Shown here: positions 44,275 to 51,629 of the stretch, in pieces
How positions within the stretch are numbered: position 1 is the stretch's first letter
Layout: the number at the start of each line of letters is the position of its first letter
From: Angustibacter sp049994355
Lineage (GTDB): Bacteria > Actinomycetota > Actinomycetes > Actinomycetales > Angustibacteraceae
Assembly: GCF_049994355.1 (NCBI RefSeq)
Contig: NZ_CP188257.1
Span: 2,542,001 to 2,606,000, forward strand
Direction of reading: 5' to 3'
Length of the DNA stretch: 64,000 bases
The notes under the pieces: model-generated
Database searches by the model: none
Seen by the model: only the letters and a program-made list of their open reading frames with translations
What the model was told of the DNA's origin: nothing
Translations under genes and position numbers: made by a program

Positions 44275-45617
44275 TGCCGCGGTCGGCCTCGCCGCCGGGC
44301 GATGGCCTCGCGGATGGGCGGGACCACGACTCCGGACTGCGCCAACCGGCGGCGGACCTTGCGTCGGGTCACCAGGATCCCGGTGACCCCGAAGCCCCAG
44401 ATGACGTACTGCACGCACCAGGCGAGCTTGAACGACGACAGGTCGTAGGTGGCTGCGCGGCCGGCGCCGCCGCCGGCGGGCGACACGGCGTCCAGCACCA
44501 GGCCGACGCCGAGGATCGTGAGCAAAGACGCCACGAAGCCACCGATGTTGACGATCCCGGTGGCGCTGCCCAGCCGGGCGGCCGGGTTGAACGTCCGCGC
44601 GAAGTCGAAGCCGATCATCGACCCGGGACCACCGATCGCCAAGGCGCCGACCAGGAACAGCAGCAGCCACAGCGGCGCACGTCCCGGCCACGCCAGCACG
44701 GACGTCCAGGCCACCACCGTGATCGCCACGATGCCCAGTACCAGCCAGGAACGGCGCAGCGGGTGGCGGGCCACCAGTCGTCCGAAGATCGGGCCCGCCG
44801 CGATGGCGGCCAGCACGAACACCGTCATCAGGGCGCTGGCCACTCGCGGCGACTGCCCTTCCCCGGAGACCAGGAACGGGAACCCCCACAGCAGCGCGAA
44901 CACGGTGCCGGAGAACTGGGTCGTGAAGTGGGTGAACAATCCCAGCCGCGTCCCGGGGTGCCCGAACGCGGCCACCAGCTGCCGCCGGACCTCATGCATG
45001 CTGGGCGAACGGCGCAGCGGTCCGGAGCCGGGCGGGGTGTCGCGGACGAACGCGAACGCCAGCACGGTGACCACCACCCCGGCCGTGGCCGCCACCAGGT
45101 ACGTCGGCGTCCAGCCGGGGCCGTGCAGCAGCCACACCAGCGGGATCGCGCTGAGGATCTGGCCGAGCTGTCCGGTCAGCCCGGTGAGCTGGGTCATCAA
45201 CGGGTTCAGCCGCGCCGGGAACCAGGCCACGACGAGCCGCAGCACGCAGACGAAGGTCATGGCGTCACCGGCACCGACCAGCACTCGCGCGGTGATCGCG
45301 CCGGGCATGGTCGTGGACACCGCGAGCAACGCCTGGCCGGCGGACATGACCAGGCCGCCGAGCACGATGAGCCGCTTGGACCCGAACCGGTCCAGCGCCA
45401 CTCCCACCGGGATCTGCAGGCTCGCGTACACCAGCAGCTGCAGCACGGCGAAGGTCGCCAACGCGCTCGCCGAAGCGTCGAACCGCTCAGCGGCCGAGAT
45501 GCCCGCGACGCCGAGCGAGGTGCGTTGCAGCACCGCGATGACGTACGCCAGCAGACCAGCACCCCAGACCAAGAACGCGCCGCGAGGGATCGTCGCGGTG
45601 GTCGTGGACGAGGTCAC
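44271..45617 (-). CDS. Major facilitator superfamily transporter
   Basis: The 448-residue protein has about 12 hydrophobic segments and the MFS signature between helices 2 and 3 (ALDRFGSKRLIVLGGLV), plus a basic C-terminal tail. The second half starts after the cytoplasmic loop ending RRSPSMHEVRRQL. The set of motifs is too general to name a substrate. GGGAGG lies 8 nt before the GTG start. It converges with recQ. Confidence 0.88.
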   Translation of the reverse strand: MTSSTTTATIPRGAFLVWGAGLLAYVIAVLQRTSLGVAGISAAERFDASASALATFAVLQLLVYASLQIPVGVALDRFGSKRLIVLGGLVMSAGQALLAVSTTMPGAITARVLVGAGDAMTFVCVLRLVVAWFPARLNPLMTQLTGLTGQLGQILSAIPLVWLLHGPGWTPTYLVAATAGVVVTVLAFAFVRDTPPGSGPLRRSPSMHEVRRQLVAAFGHPGTRLGLFTHFTTQFSGTVFALLWGFPFLVSGEGQSPRVASALMTVFVLAAIAAGPIFGRLVARHPLRRSWLVLGIVAITVVAWTSVLAWPGRAPLWLLLFLVGALAIGGPGSMIGFDFARTFNPAARLGSATGIVNIGGFVASLLTILGVGLVLDAVSPAGGGAGRAATYDLSSFKLAWCVQYVIWGFGVTGILVTRRKVRRRLAQSGVVVPPIREAIARRRGRPRH

Positions 45618-45660
45618 GCGAGCATCCTCCCGCGTGGGTGGGGGTCGTGCAGCGGTCGGC

Positions 45661-46614
45661 TCAGCCGACGCGCTCGACGACGTGCCCTCGAGCCGCCTGC
45701 CGGGCCAGGTAGGTGTCGCGCTTGTCCTCGAAGCGGACCGCGGCCTCCTCCAGCTGGTCGAGCAGGCCGGCGAGCTCCTCGCGCGCCTTCTCGCCCTCAG
45801 TGGTCAGGCCCTCGCGGTCCCACACCTTCCAGGTGCGCAGCACCGGGGCGAGCACCTCGTCCTTGTGGATCCGCAGGTCGTAGATGCCGGCCATCGCGAT
45901 CTGCACCGACCGACGTCCGAAGTCCTCGATGGTGTGGCCAGGCATCTGGAACGTCGAGACCACGTCGCGCACGGCCTGCAGCGTCTGGTCGGGGGCGATC
46001 TCCAGCGCCCCGGCGAGCAGGTTGCGGTAGAAGACCATGTGCAGGTTCTCGTCCTGGGCGATGCGGGCCAGCATCTGCTCGCAGTACGGATCCTGGGTGT
46101 ACTTGCCGGTGTTGCGGTGCGAGATGCGCGTGGCGAGCTCCTGGAAGGACACGTAGGCGACCGAGCGGAGCATCTCGTCGTGGTCCTGCTCGAAGCCCTG
46201 CCCCATGTGCATCATCCGCTCGCGCTCGAGCTGCTTGGGGTCGACCGCGCGGGTGACCAGCAGGTAGTCGCGCAGCGCGATGCCGTGCCGCCCCTCCTCA
46301 GCCGTCCATCGGTCGACCCAGGTGCCCCAGGCGCCGTCACGGCCGAAGGTGTCGGAGATCTCGCGGTGGTAGCTGGGCAGGTTGTCCTCGGTGAGCAGGT
46401 TGACGATCAGCGCAGTGCGCGCCGTCGGGCTCATCTTGGACTGCTCCTGCGTCCAGGGCTCGCCATCGAAGATGCCGTCGTAGTTGCTGCCCTCGCTCCA
46501 CGGCACGTACTCGTGCGGGAACCACTCCTTGGCGGCGCCAAGGTGCCGCTCGAGCTCGCGCTCGACGATCGGCTCCAGTTCTTGGAGCAGCTGCAGCTGC
46601 GTGAGTTCCTTCAT
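45661..46614 (-). CDS. desA: Acyl-[acyl-carrier-protein] desaturase (DesA-type diiron enzyme)
   Basis: The enzyme inserts a double bond into acyl-ACP or a related thioester. Ferritin-like diiron ligands are visible in EEGRHGIAL and DENLHMVFYRN (EXXH pairs), with the flanking family lines NLLTEDNLPSYHREI and GTWVDRWTAEEGRH. The ATG at 46614 gives 317 aa; a GTG at 46626 is an alternative. Directly upstream lies a double palindrome (46629-46655), so expression is probably controlled by a fatty-acid-sensing repressor, with none encoded next to it. Confidence 0.93.
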   Translation of the reverse strand: MKELTQLQLLQELEPIVERELERHLGAAKEWFPHEYVPWSEGSNYDGIFDGEPWTQEQSKMSPTARTALIVNLLTEDNLPSYHREISDTFGRDGAWGTWVDRWTAEEGRHGIALRDYLLVTRAVDPKQLERERMMHMGQGFEQDHDEMLRSVAYVSFQELATRISHRNTGKYTQDPYCEQMLARIAQDENLHMVFYRNLLAGALEIAPDQTLQAVRDVVSTFQMPGHTIEDFGRRSVQIAMAGIYDLRIHKDEVLAPVLRTWKVWDREGLTTEGEKAREELAGLLDQLEEAAVRFEDKRDTYLARQAARGHVVERVG

Positions 46615-46628
46615 GAGAGGCACCACCC

Positions 46629-46655
46629 TACGTTGCCGTAACCTACGCTTGCGTA
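46629..46655 (-). promoter_or_regulatory. Double palindromic operator upstream of the desaturase gene
   Basis: Two 12-bp palindrome-like sites, TACGTTGCCGTA at 46629-46640 and TACGCTTGCGTA at 46644-46655 on the plus strand, have centres 15 bp apart. They lie 15 nt upstream of the desA ATG and overlap the likely promoter (CTAACTTACG on the minus strand). The half-site TACG...CGTA and spacing suit two TetR-family dimers. The regulator is not in the window. Confidence 0.7.
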
Positions 46656-46752
46656 AGTTAGTGTGCCCGCTACCCGGCCTCAGGTCCAGCCCAACCCGGC
46701 GTGGCGCGCGACACTCACCGCGAATTCACACGACTGTCACGCACGGTGTCGA

Positions 46753-46758
46753 TAGCGT
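46753..46758 (+). promoter_or_regulatory. Candidate leaderless -10 element (TAGCGT) for the ABC-F gene
   Basis: TAGCGT ends 7 nt before the ATG at 46766, with no Shine-Dalgarno. The desaturase operator lies about 100 bp upstream, so the two divergent promoters are separate. Confidence 0.4.
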
Positions 46759-46765
46759 CAACACC

Positions 46766-48403
46766 ATGAGCGCCACGATCCTCGCCCGCGACCTCGCCGC
46801 CGGGCACGGCGCTCGATCGCTGTTCAGCGGCCTCGACCTGGTGGTCGGCCCGGGGGACGTCGTCGGGCTCGTCGGGCCGAACGGGGCGGGCAAGTCCACC
46901 CTGCTGCGGCTGCTCGCCGGGATCGACCGGCCGGAGTCCGGGCGGCTCACCCTGTCTCCGCCGGCCGCCCAGCCCGGCTACCTGCCGCAGGAGGCGGACC
47001 GCCGCCCAGGTGAGTCCGTGCGCGACCTCGCGCACCGCCGCACCGGCGTCCTCGCCGCCCAGCAGCGGCTGGACGCCGCCACCGAAGCCCTCACCCAGAG
47101 CCTGCCGGGCGCGGACGACGAGTACGCCGACGCGCTCGAGGTGTGGCTGCACCTGGGCGGGGCCGATCTGGACGAGCGGGCCGAGGCGGTGGCTGAGGAG
47201 GTCGGGCTCGGCGTCCGGCTGGATGCGCTGACCAGCACGCTGTCCGGTGGTGAGGCGGCACGGGCGGGCCTGGCCTGCCTGCTGCTGTCCCGGTACGACG
47301 CGTACCTGCTCGACGAGCCCACCAACGACCTGGACCTGGCGGGCCTGGAGCAGCTCGAGCGCTTCGTCCGCTCCGTGCGCGCGCCGGTGGTGCTGGTCAG
47401 CCACGACCGGGAGTTCCTGGCCCGCACGGTCAACCAGGTGGTCGAGCTCGACCTCGCCCAGCAGCAGGTCGGGGTCTTCGGTGGCGGCTACGACGACTAC
47501 CTGCGTGAGCGGGAGGTCGCTCGTCGGCACGCCCGAGAGGCGTTCGAGGACTACGACGCGACGGTCGGTCGGCTCTCCGAACGCGCCCGGACCCAGCGTG
47601 CCTGGGCCGACAAGGGCACCCGGAACGCCTTGCGCAAGGCCACCGACGGCGACAAGAACGTCATCCACCACAACCGGGAGACAGCCCAGAAGCAGGCGGC
47701 GAAGGCCAAGCAGACGGACCGCCTGATCGAGCGGCTCGAGGTGGTCGAGGAGCCCCGCAAGGAGTGGCAGCTCCAGCTGGACATCGCTGCGGCCGGACGC
47801 TCCGGTGCAGTCGTGGCAGTGGCCCGTGGCGCCGTCGTCCGGCGGGACGGCTTCACGCTGGGACCGGTGGACCTGCAGCTGGACTGGGCCGACCGGGTCG
47901 TCGTCACCGGACCGAACGGCTCGGGCAAGTCCACGCTGCTCGCGCTGCTGCTCGGGCGGGTGGTCGCGGACGAGGGCAGCGTCTCACTGGGCTCGGGCGT
48001 GCTGGTGGGCGAGGTCGACCAGGCGCGAGCCGCGTTCGACGGCCCGGACCTGCTGCTGCACCGTTTCGGCTCGCACCTACCGGACTGGCCGACGGCCGAG
48101 GTGCGCACTCTGCTGGCGAAGTTCGGCCTGGGCTCCGAGCACGTGCTGCGGGCGTGCGAGACCCTCTCCCCCGGTGAGCGCACCCGGGCGGCGCTGGCAC
48201 TGCTGCAAGCACGCGGGGTCAACCTGCTCGTCCTCGACGAGCCCACCAACCACCTCGACCTGCCCGCCATCGAGCAGCTCGAGCAGGCGCTGGAGTCCTT
48301 CAGCGGCACCGTTCTGCTGGTCACCCACGACCGGCGCATGCTGGCCACCGTGCGCTCGACCCGGCACTGGGCGCTGGACGCCGGCCGGCTGACCGAGTCG
48401 TGA
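46766..48403 (+). CDS. ABC-F family ATP-binding protein
   Basis: ABC-F proteins have two ATPase cassettes and no membrane domain; they act on the ribosome as translation or antibiotic-resistance factors. Walker A motifs are GPNGAGKST and GPNGSGKST, the first signature is LSGGEAARAGLA, and Walker B motifs are YLLDEPTNDLDL and LVLDEPTNHLDL. The second signature is altered to LSPGERTRAALAL. Between them is the charged linker rich in K and R (about residues 250-330). Length is 545 aa. Whether this copy is a resistance or housekeeping type cannot be told. Confidence 0.91.
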   Translation: MSATILARDLAAGHGARSLFSGLDLVVGPGDVVGLVGPNGAGKSTLLRLLAGIDRPESGRLTLSPPAAQPGYLPQEADRRPGESVRDLAHRRTGVLAAQQRLDAATEALTQSLPGADDEYADALEVWLHLGGADLDERAEAVAEEVGLGVRLDALTSTLSGGEAARAGLACLLLSRYDAYLLDEPTNDLDLAGLEQLERFVRSVRAPVVLVSHDREFLARTVNQVVELDLAQQQVGVFGGGYDDYLREREVARRHAREAFEDYDATVGRLSERARTQRAWADKGTRNALRKATDGDKNVIHHNRETAQKQAAKAKQTDRLIERLEVVEEPRKEWQLQLDIAAAGRSGAVVAVARGAVVRRDGFTLGPVDLQLDWADRVVVTGPNGSGKSTLLALLLGRVVADEGSVSLGSGVLVGEVDQARAAFDGPDLLLHRFGSHLPDWPTAEVRTLLAKFGLGSEHVLRACETLSPGERTRAALALLQARGVNLLVLDEPTNHLDLPAIEQLEQALESFSGTVLLVTHDRRMLATVRSTRHWALDAGRLTES

Positions 48404-48540
48404 CCCGACGCTGACCAGCTCGGGACGGTCAGTCCTGGGCGGTGCGCTGCGGTGCGGTCGCACGGCGACGTTCGGACCAGCACAGGTACTACCAGGCCGC
48501 CGACACCACGGTGCTGCGGTCCGACAGCGAGGCCGTTGGC

Positions 48541-48591
48541 GGTCAGGTCGGGTCCGCGGTCAGGTCGGGTCCGCGGTCAGGTCGGGTCCGC
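48541..48591. repeat. Three tandem copies of a 17-bp unit at the selA 3' end
   Basis: The unit GGTCAGGTCGGGTCCGC occurs three times without change at 48541-48557, 48558-48574 and 48575-48591. The third copy contains the selA stop codon (48577-48579). The remainder of the 173-nt gap between the ABC-F gene and selA shows nothing else. Confidence 0.9.
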
Positions 48592-49908
48592 GCAGGTCGA
48601 GCGGACGGCGGCCGTCAGCGACTCGTCCTGCGCTGCGGGAACCGACCTCAGGTCCAGCAGCAGTGCGCCGCCCTCGACCCGTCCGACCACGGGCGTGGCG
48701 GCGCGTCGCAGGGATCCGCTGTGCTCGGCAGGCAGCCGAACGGCCCAGCTCGGCAGGGCCAGCTCCGGCGCGCCGCCAGCACCGACCCTGGCCGTGCACG
48801 GCACCGCCTGCGCCGGTATCCCGCTCTGCCGCAAGGACTCCACGACTGCCTCGGCCCGTCGGCGCAGCTGCTCGGCGTCCGCCTCCAACGCCCGGATCAC
48901 GGGTGTCGCAGGGCCGCGGACCGTGGCCTCGAGCGCGGCGAGCGTGAGCTTGTCCACGCGCAGCGCCCGCGCCAGCGGATGGCGTCGGAGGCTCTCGACG
49001 AGCTCGACGCGCCCCAGCATCAGCCCCGCCTGCGGACCACCCAGCAGCTTGTCCCCGCTGCCGGTGACCAGGTCGGCTCCGTCGCGCAGCGCAGTGGCAG
49101 CGTCCGGCTCGTCCGGCAGCAGCCGGTGCGGCCGCAGCAGTCCGGAACCGAGGTCGGCGACCAGCGGCACCCCGAGCGGGCCGAGTGCGGCCGCCAGCTC
49201 AGCAACGGACGCATTCGCCGTGAAGCCCCGCACCACGAAGTTCGACGGGTGCACCTTGAGCACCATCCCGGTCTGCTCCCCCACCGCGTCCAGGTAGTCC
49301 TTCAGCGTCGTCCGGTTGGTGGTGCCGACCTCACGCAGCCGGGCACCGGTGGAGCCCAGCAGGTCGGGCAGGCGGAAGCCGTCACCGATCTCCACCATCT
49401 CACCGCGCGAGATGAGGATCTCGCGGCCGGCGGCGAGGGCGGTGGCCGCCAGCACCAGCGCGGCGGCTCCGTTGTTCACCACGTGCACCGCGCCGGCCTC
49501 CGGCACGGCCTCGGCGAGGGCGGCCAGGGCCCCGCGGCCGCGTCGGGCTCGCTCACCGGTGGACCGGTCGAACTCGACGTCGGTGGGCCCGGCCGCCGCC
49601 GCCACAGCGTCCACCGCCGCCGACGACAGGGCGGCGCGACCCAGGTTGGTGTGCAGCAGGACGCCGGTCGCGTTGATCACCGGAACGAGCCCACTGGCGT
49701 TGGCAGGCAACGACTCCAGCACGGCCTCGACCACCGTCTCCGCAGTGAGCCCGCCGGTTCGGACCCGCTCCTGGGCGCTGACGACGGCGGCCTTCACCAG
49801 CGCGGGGCCGAGGCGGTTGATCGGCTCGGCCAACCGCTCGTCGGCCAGCAGCCGGTCGGTACGGGGAACGTGACGACGGGGGTCGTGACTCGTTGCGGCG
49901 GTGGGCAT
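48577..49908 (-). CDS. selA: L-seryl-tRNA(Sec) selenium transferase
   Basis: SelA is a PLP enzyme that converts seryl-tRNA(Sec) to selenocysteinyl-tRNA(Sec) with selenophosphate. The PLP lysine is Lys287 in LVTGSGDKLLGGPQAG; INATGVLLHTNLGRA and LREVGTTNRTTLKDYLDA are family signatures. Length is 443 aa. It is the last gene of the selenocysteine island, 9 nt after the SDR gene. The C-terminus (CADPT) lies in a 17-bp tandem repeat. Confidence 0.96.
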   Translation of the reverse strand: MPTAATSHDPRRHVPRTDRLLADERLAEPINRLGPALVKAAVVSAQERVRTGGLTAETVVEAVLESLPANASGLVPVINATGVLLHTNLGRAALSSAAVDAVAAAAGPTDVEFDRSTGERARRGRGALAALAEAVPEAGAVHVVNNGAAALVLAATALAAGREILISRGEMVEIGDGFRLPDLLGSTGARLREVGTTNRTTLKDYLDAVGEQTGMVLKVHPSNFVVRGFTANASVAELAAALGPLGVPLVADLGSGLLRPHRLLPDEPDAATALRDGADLVTGSGDKLLGGPQAGLMLGRVELVESLRRHPLARALRVDKLTLAALEATVRGPATPVIRALEADAEQLRRRAEAVVESLRQSGIPAQAVPCTARVGAGGAPELALPSWAVRLPAEHSGSLRRAATPVVGRVEGGALLLDLRSVPAAQDESLTAAVRSTCADPT

Positions 49909-49917
49909 CCCGGCGGC

Positions 49918-50700
49918 CTAGCTGGTCCGGTGCACCTTGTGCGGCGCGGCCTGGGCCAGCGGTTTGACCACCAGGAGATCGATGTTGACGTGCGGGGGAC
50001 GGGTCACCACGTACGCGATCGTGTCTGCGATGTCCTCAGCGGTCAACGGTGCCTCGACGCCCGCGTAGACGGCGTCGGCAGCGGCCTGGTCGCCGTCGAA
50101 GCGCACCAGCGAGAACTCGTCGGTGCGCACCATGCCCGGGGCGATCTCGCTGACCCGCACCGGTCGGCCGTTGAGCTCGAGCCGGAGCGTCTGTGCCAGT
50201 GCCGACTCGGCATGCTTCGCGGCGACGTAGCCGCCGCCCTTCTCGTACGCCAGATGGCCGGCGATCGAGCCGGTGACCACCACGTGCCCGCCGGAACCGG
50301 CCTGCAGGGCCGGCAGCAACGCCTTGACCATGCGGACCGAACCCAGCACGTTCACGTCGTACATCCGGCGCCAGTCCTCGACGTCGGACGTGGCGACCTC
50401 GTCCATGCCGAACGCCCCGCCGGCGTTGTTGACCAGGACCGCTACATCGGTGAGGTCCTCGGCAAGAGCCGCCACCGAGGCGTCGTCGGTGACGTCCAGG
50501 GTCACCGCCCGGACGCTCTCGAGCTCTGCGGCGAGCTCGTCCAGCCGGGCCCGGCGGCGAGCGGCTGCCACCACGTCGTACCCCTCGGCAGCAAGTCGGC
50601 GGACGGTCGCCGCGCCGATACCGCTGCTGGCTCCGGTCACGACGGCCAGCGGTCTCGTGCGGGTGCGCGCCGGCCCGGCGTGAGAGGCGTCAGCAGTCAT
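49918..50700 (-). CDS. Short-chain dehydrogenase/reductase
   Basis: SDRs are NAD(P)-dependent oxidoreductases. The cofactor motif VVTGASSGIGAATV, the NNAGGAFG motif, and catalytic Ser in TGSIAGHLAY with YVAAK (YxxxK) are present in 260 aa. It resembles YdfG-type clade enzymes acting on hydroxy acids or amino acids, which is a guess. A TAGGCT element lies 6 nt before the ATG. It is upstream of selA by 9 nt, so selA probably depends on its promoter. Confidence 0.88.
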   Translation of the reverse strand: MTADASHAGPARTRTRPLAVVTGASSGIGAATVRRLAAEGYDVVAAARRRARLDELAAELESVRAVTLDVTDDASVAALAEDLTDVAVLVNNAGGAFGMDEVATSDVEDWRRMYDVNVLGSVRMVKALLPALQAGSGGHVVVTGSIAGHLAYEKGGGYVAAKHAESALAQTLRLELNGRPVRVSEIAPGMVRTDEFSLVRFDGDQAAADAVYAGVEAPLTAEDIADTIAYVVTRPPHVNIDLLVVKPLAQAAPHKVHRTS

Positions 50701-50706
50701 GTCCGA

Positions 50707-50712
50707 AGCCTA
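50707..50712 (-). promoter_or_regulatory. Candidate leaderless -10 element (TAGGCT) for the SDR-selA unit
   Basis: On the minus strand TAGGCT ends 6 nt before the ATG at 50700. The same hexamer at the same spacing precedes the spermidine-synthase-like gene at 61664. Confidence 0.5.
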
Positions 50713-50733
50713 TGGCCGGACCGGCGCAACCGC

Positions 50734-51027
50734 TCAGGCCCCGGGTGCCCTGCCTCCGGCGGGTGCGGCCAGGAAGAACGACACCTGGCCGCCGTCCACG
50801 TTCGCGTCCAGCGTCTGGTCCTCCAGCAGCGCGGAGGCCTGCTTCTCCAGGTACACCTGCACACCACCGGCCTCGATCACGTCGTCGCCCGGTGCAGCCG
50901 CGTCCACGACGCTGAGCTCCAAGCCCTGCTCGCCCGGGGCCAGGCGCAGTCCTGCGTGGTTCGATGCCTCGGGGCTCTGGGTGAGGCCGCGGACGACGTC
51001 CACAGCCTGATCGGTCAAGGTGAGCAT
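50734..51027 (-). CDS. HesB/IscA-fold protein lacking the cluster-binding cysteines
   Basis: The 97-residue sequence follows the HesB/IscA fold: MLTLTDQAVDVVRGLT, then GLRLAPGEQGLELSVVDAAAPGDDVIEAGGVQVYLEKQA, then LEDQTLDANVDGGQVSFFLAAP. The three cysteines that bind Fe-S in IscA and HesB are missing; the protein has no cysteine at all. Such cysteine-free members are common in actinobacteria and have no known role. It sits between selA and selB in the same direction, alone on the transcript side. Confidence 0.78.
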   Translation of the reverse strand: MLTLTDQAVDVVRGLTQSPEASNHAGLRLAPGEQGLELSVVDAAAPGDDVIEAGGVQVYLEKQASALLEDQTLDANVDGGQVSFFLAAPAGGRAPGA

Positions 51028-51146
51028 GCTCGCTCCTGTCGATCGGGATCCTTCGGACCCTCCACCCTGACCACGCTGGCCCAGCGGCAGTCAAACCGAA
51101 GTTCCGCAGCCGTGCTCAGTCCCGGGCGTGTCGTGCCGACGCGACC

Positions 51147-51629
51147 TCAGGGCTCGTCGACGATGTGCACCGCGGCCTCCTCGGCGGACGCGCCGGCGCC
51201 GTCGATGCCCGCGTCCCAGCCGACCATGTCCTTCTCGGAGTCCTCCCGGACGCCCTCGTCGAGGTCCACCAGCCGGCCGGCGCGCTGGTCGCCGACCTCA
51301 TCGTCGCCGGCGAATCCGTCGTCCCAGTCGTCGACCGCGTCGGGGTCGTCCCGGTCGCCGGGTTCGTCCGCGAGCGGGTCGTCGAACGCGGCGTTCGGGT
51401 CCGGCTCCTCCTGAGCCATCCGTTGCTCGAGACTCTCGCCGCGGCGAGCCTCCTCGAAGGTGGTGCCGAACGCGTTCACCCCTCGCGGTTTCTCCGGCGG
51501 GCTGTAGCCCTCGTCCAGCGGGTCCACCAGGCCCCGGTCGTCCAGGTTGTCCTCGGCCCCCGGCTGGTCCTCGTCGTCCACGCTGAACACGCCGCTGCTG
51601 TCGACCTCGCTGTCCGGCTGATCGGTCAT
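51147..51629 (-). CDS. DUF5709 acidic protein
   Basis: The 160-residue protein is very acidic, with low complexity and no hydrophobic core, and is probably disordered. It matches the DUF5709 pattern: DDRGLVDPLDEGYSPPEKPRGVNAFGTT, EEARRGESLEQRMAQEEPD, then VGDQRAGRLVD and a final AAVHIVDEP. Function is unknown. The ATG overlaps the selB stop (ATGA, 51626-51629), so it is translationally coupled to selB. Confidence 0.85.
   Translation of the reverse strand: MTDQPDSEVDSSGVFSVDDEDQPGAEDNLDDRGLVDPLDEGYSPPEKPRGVNAFGTTFEEARRGESLEQRMAQEEPDPNAAFDDPLADEPGDRDDPDAVDDWDDGFAGDDEVGDQRAGRLVDLDEGVREDSEKDMVGWDAGIDGAGASAEEAAVHIVDEP

Noticed and set aside
48541..48591. Three 17-bp repeats considered as a CRISPR array
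   Set aside because: The copies are directly adjacent with no spacers, and no cas genes are near.
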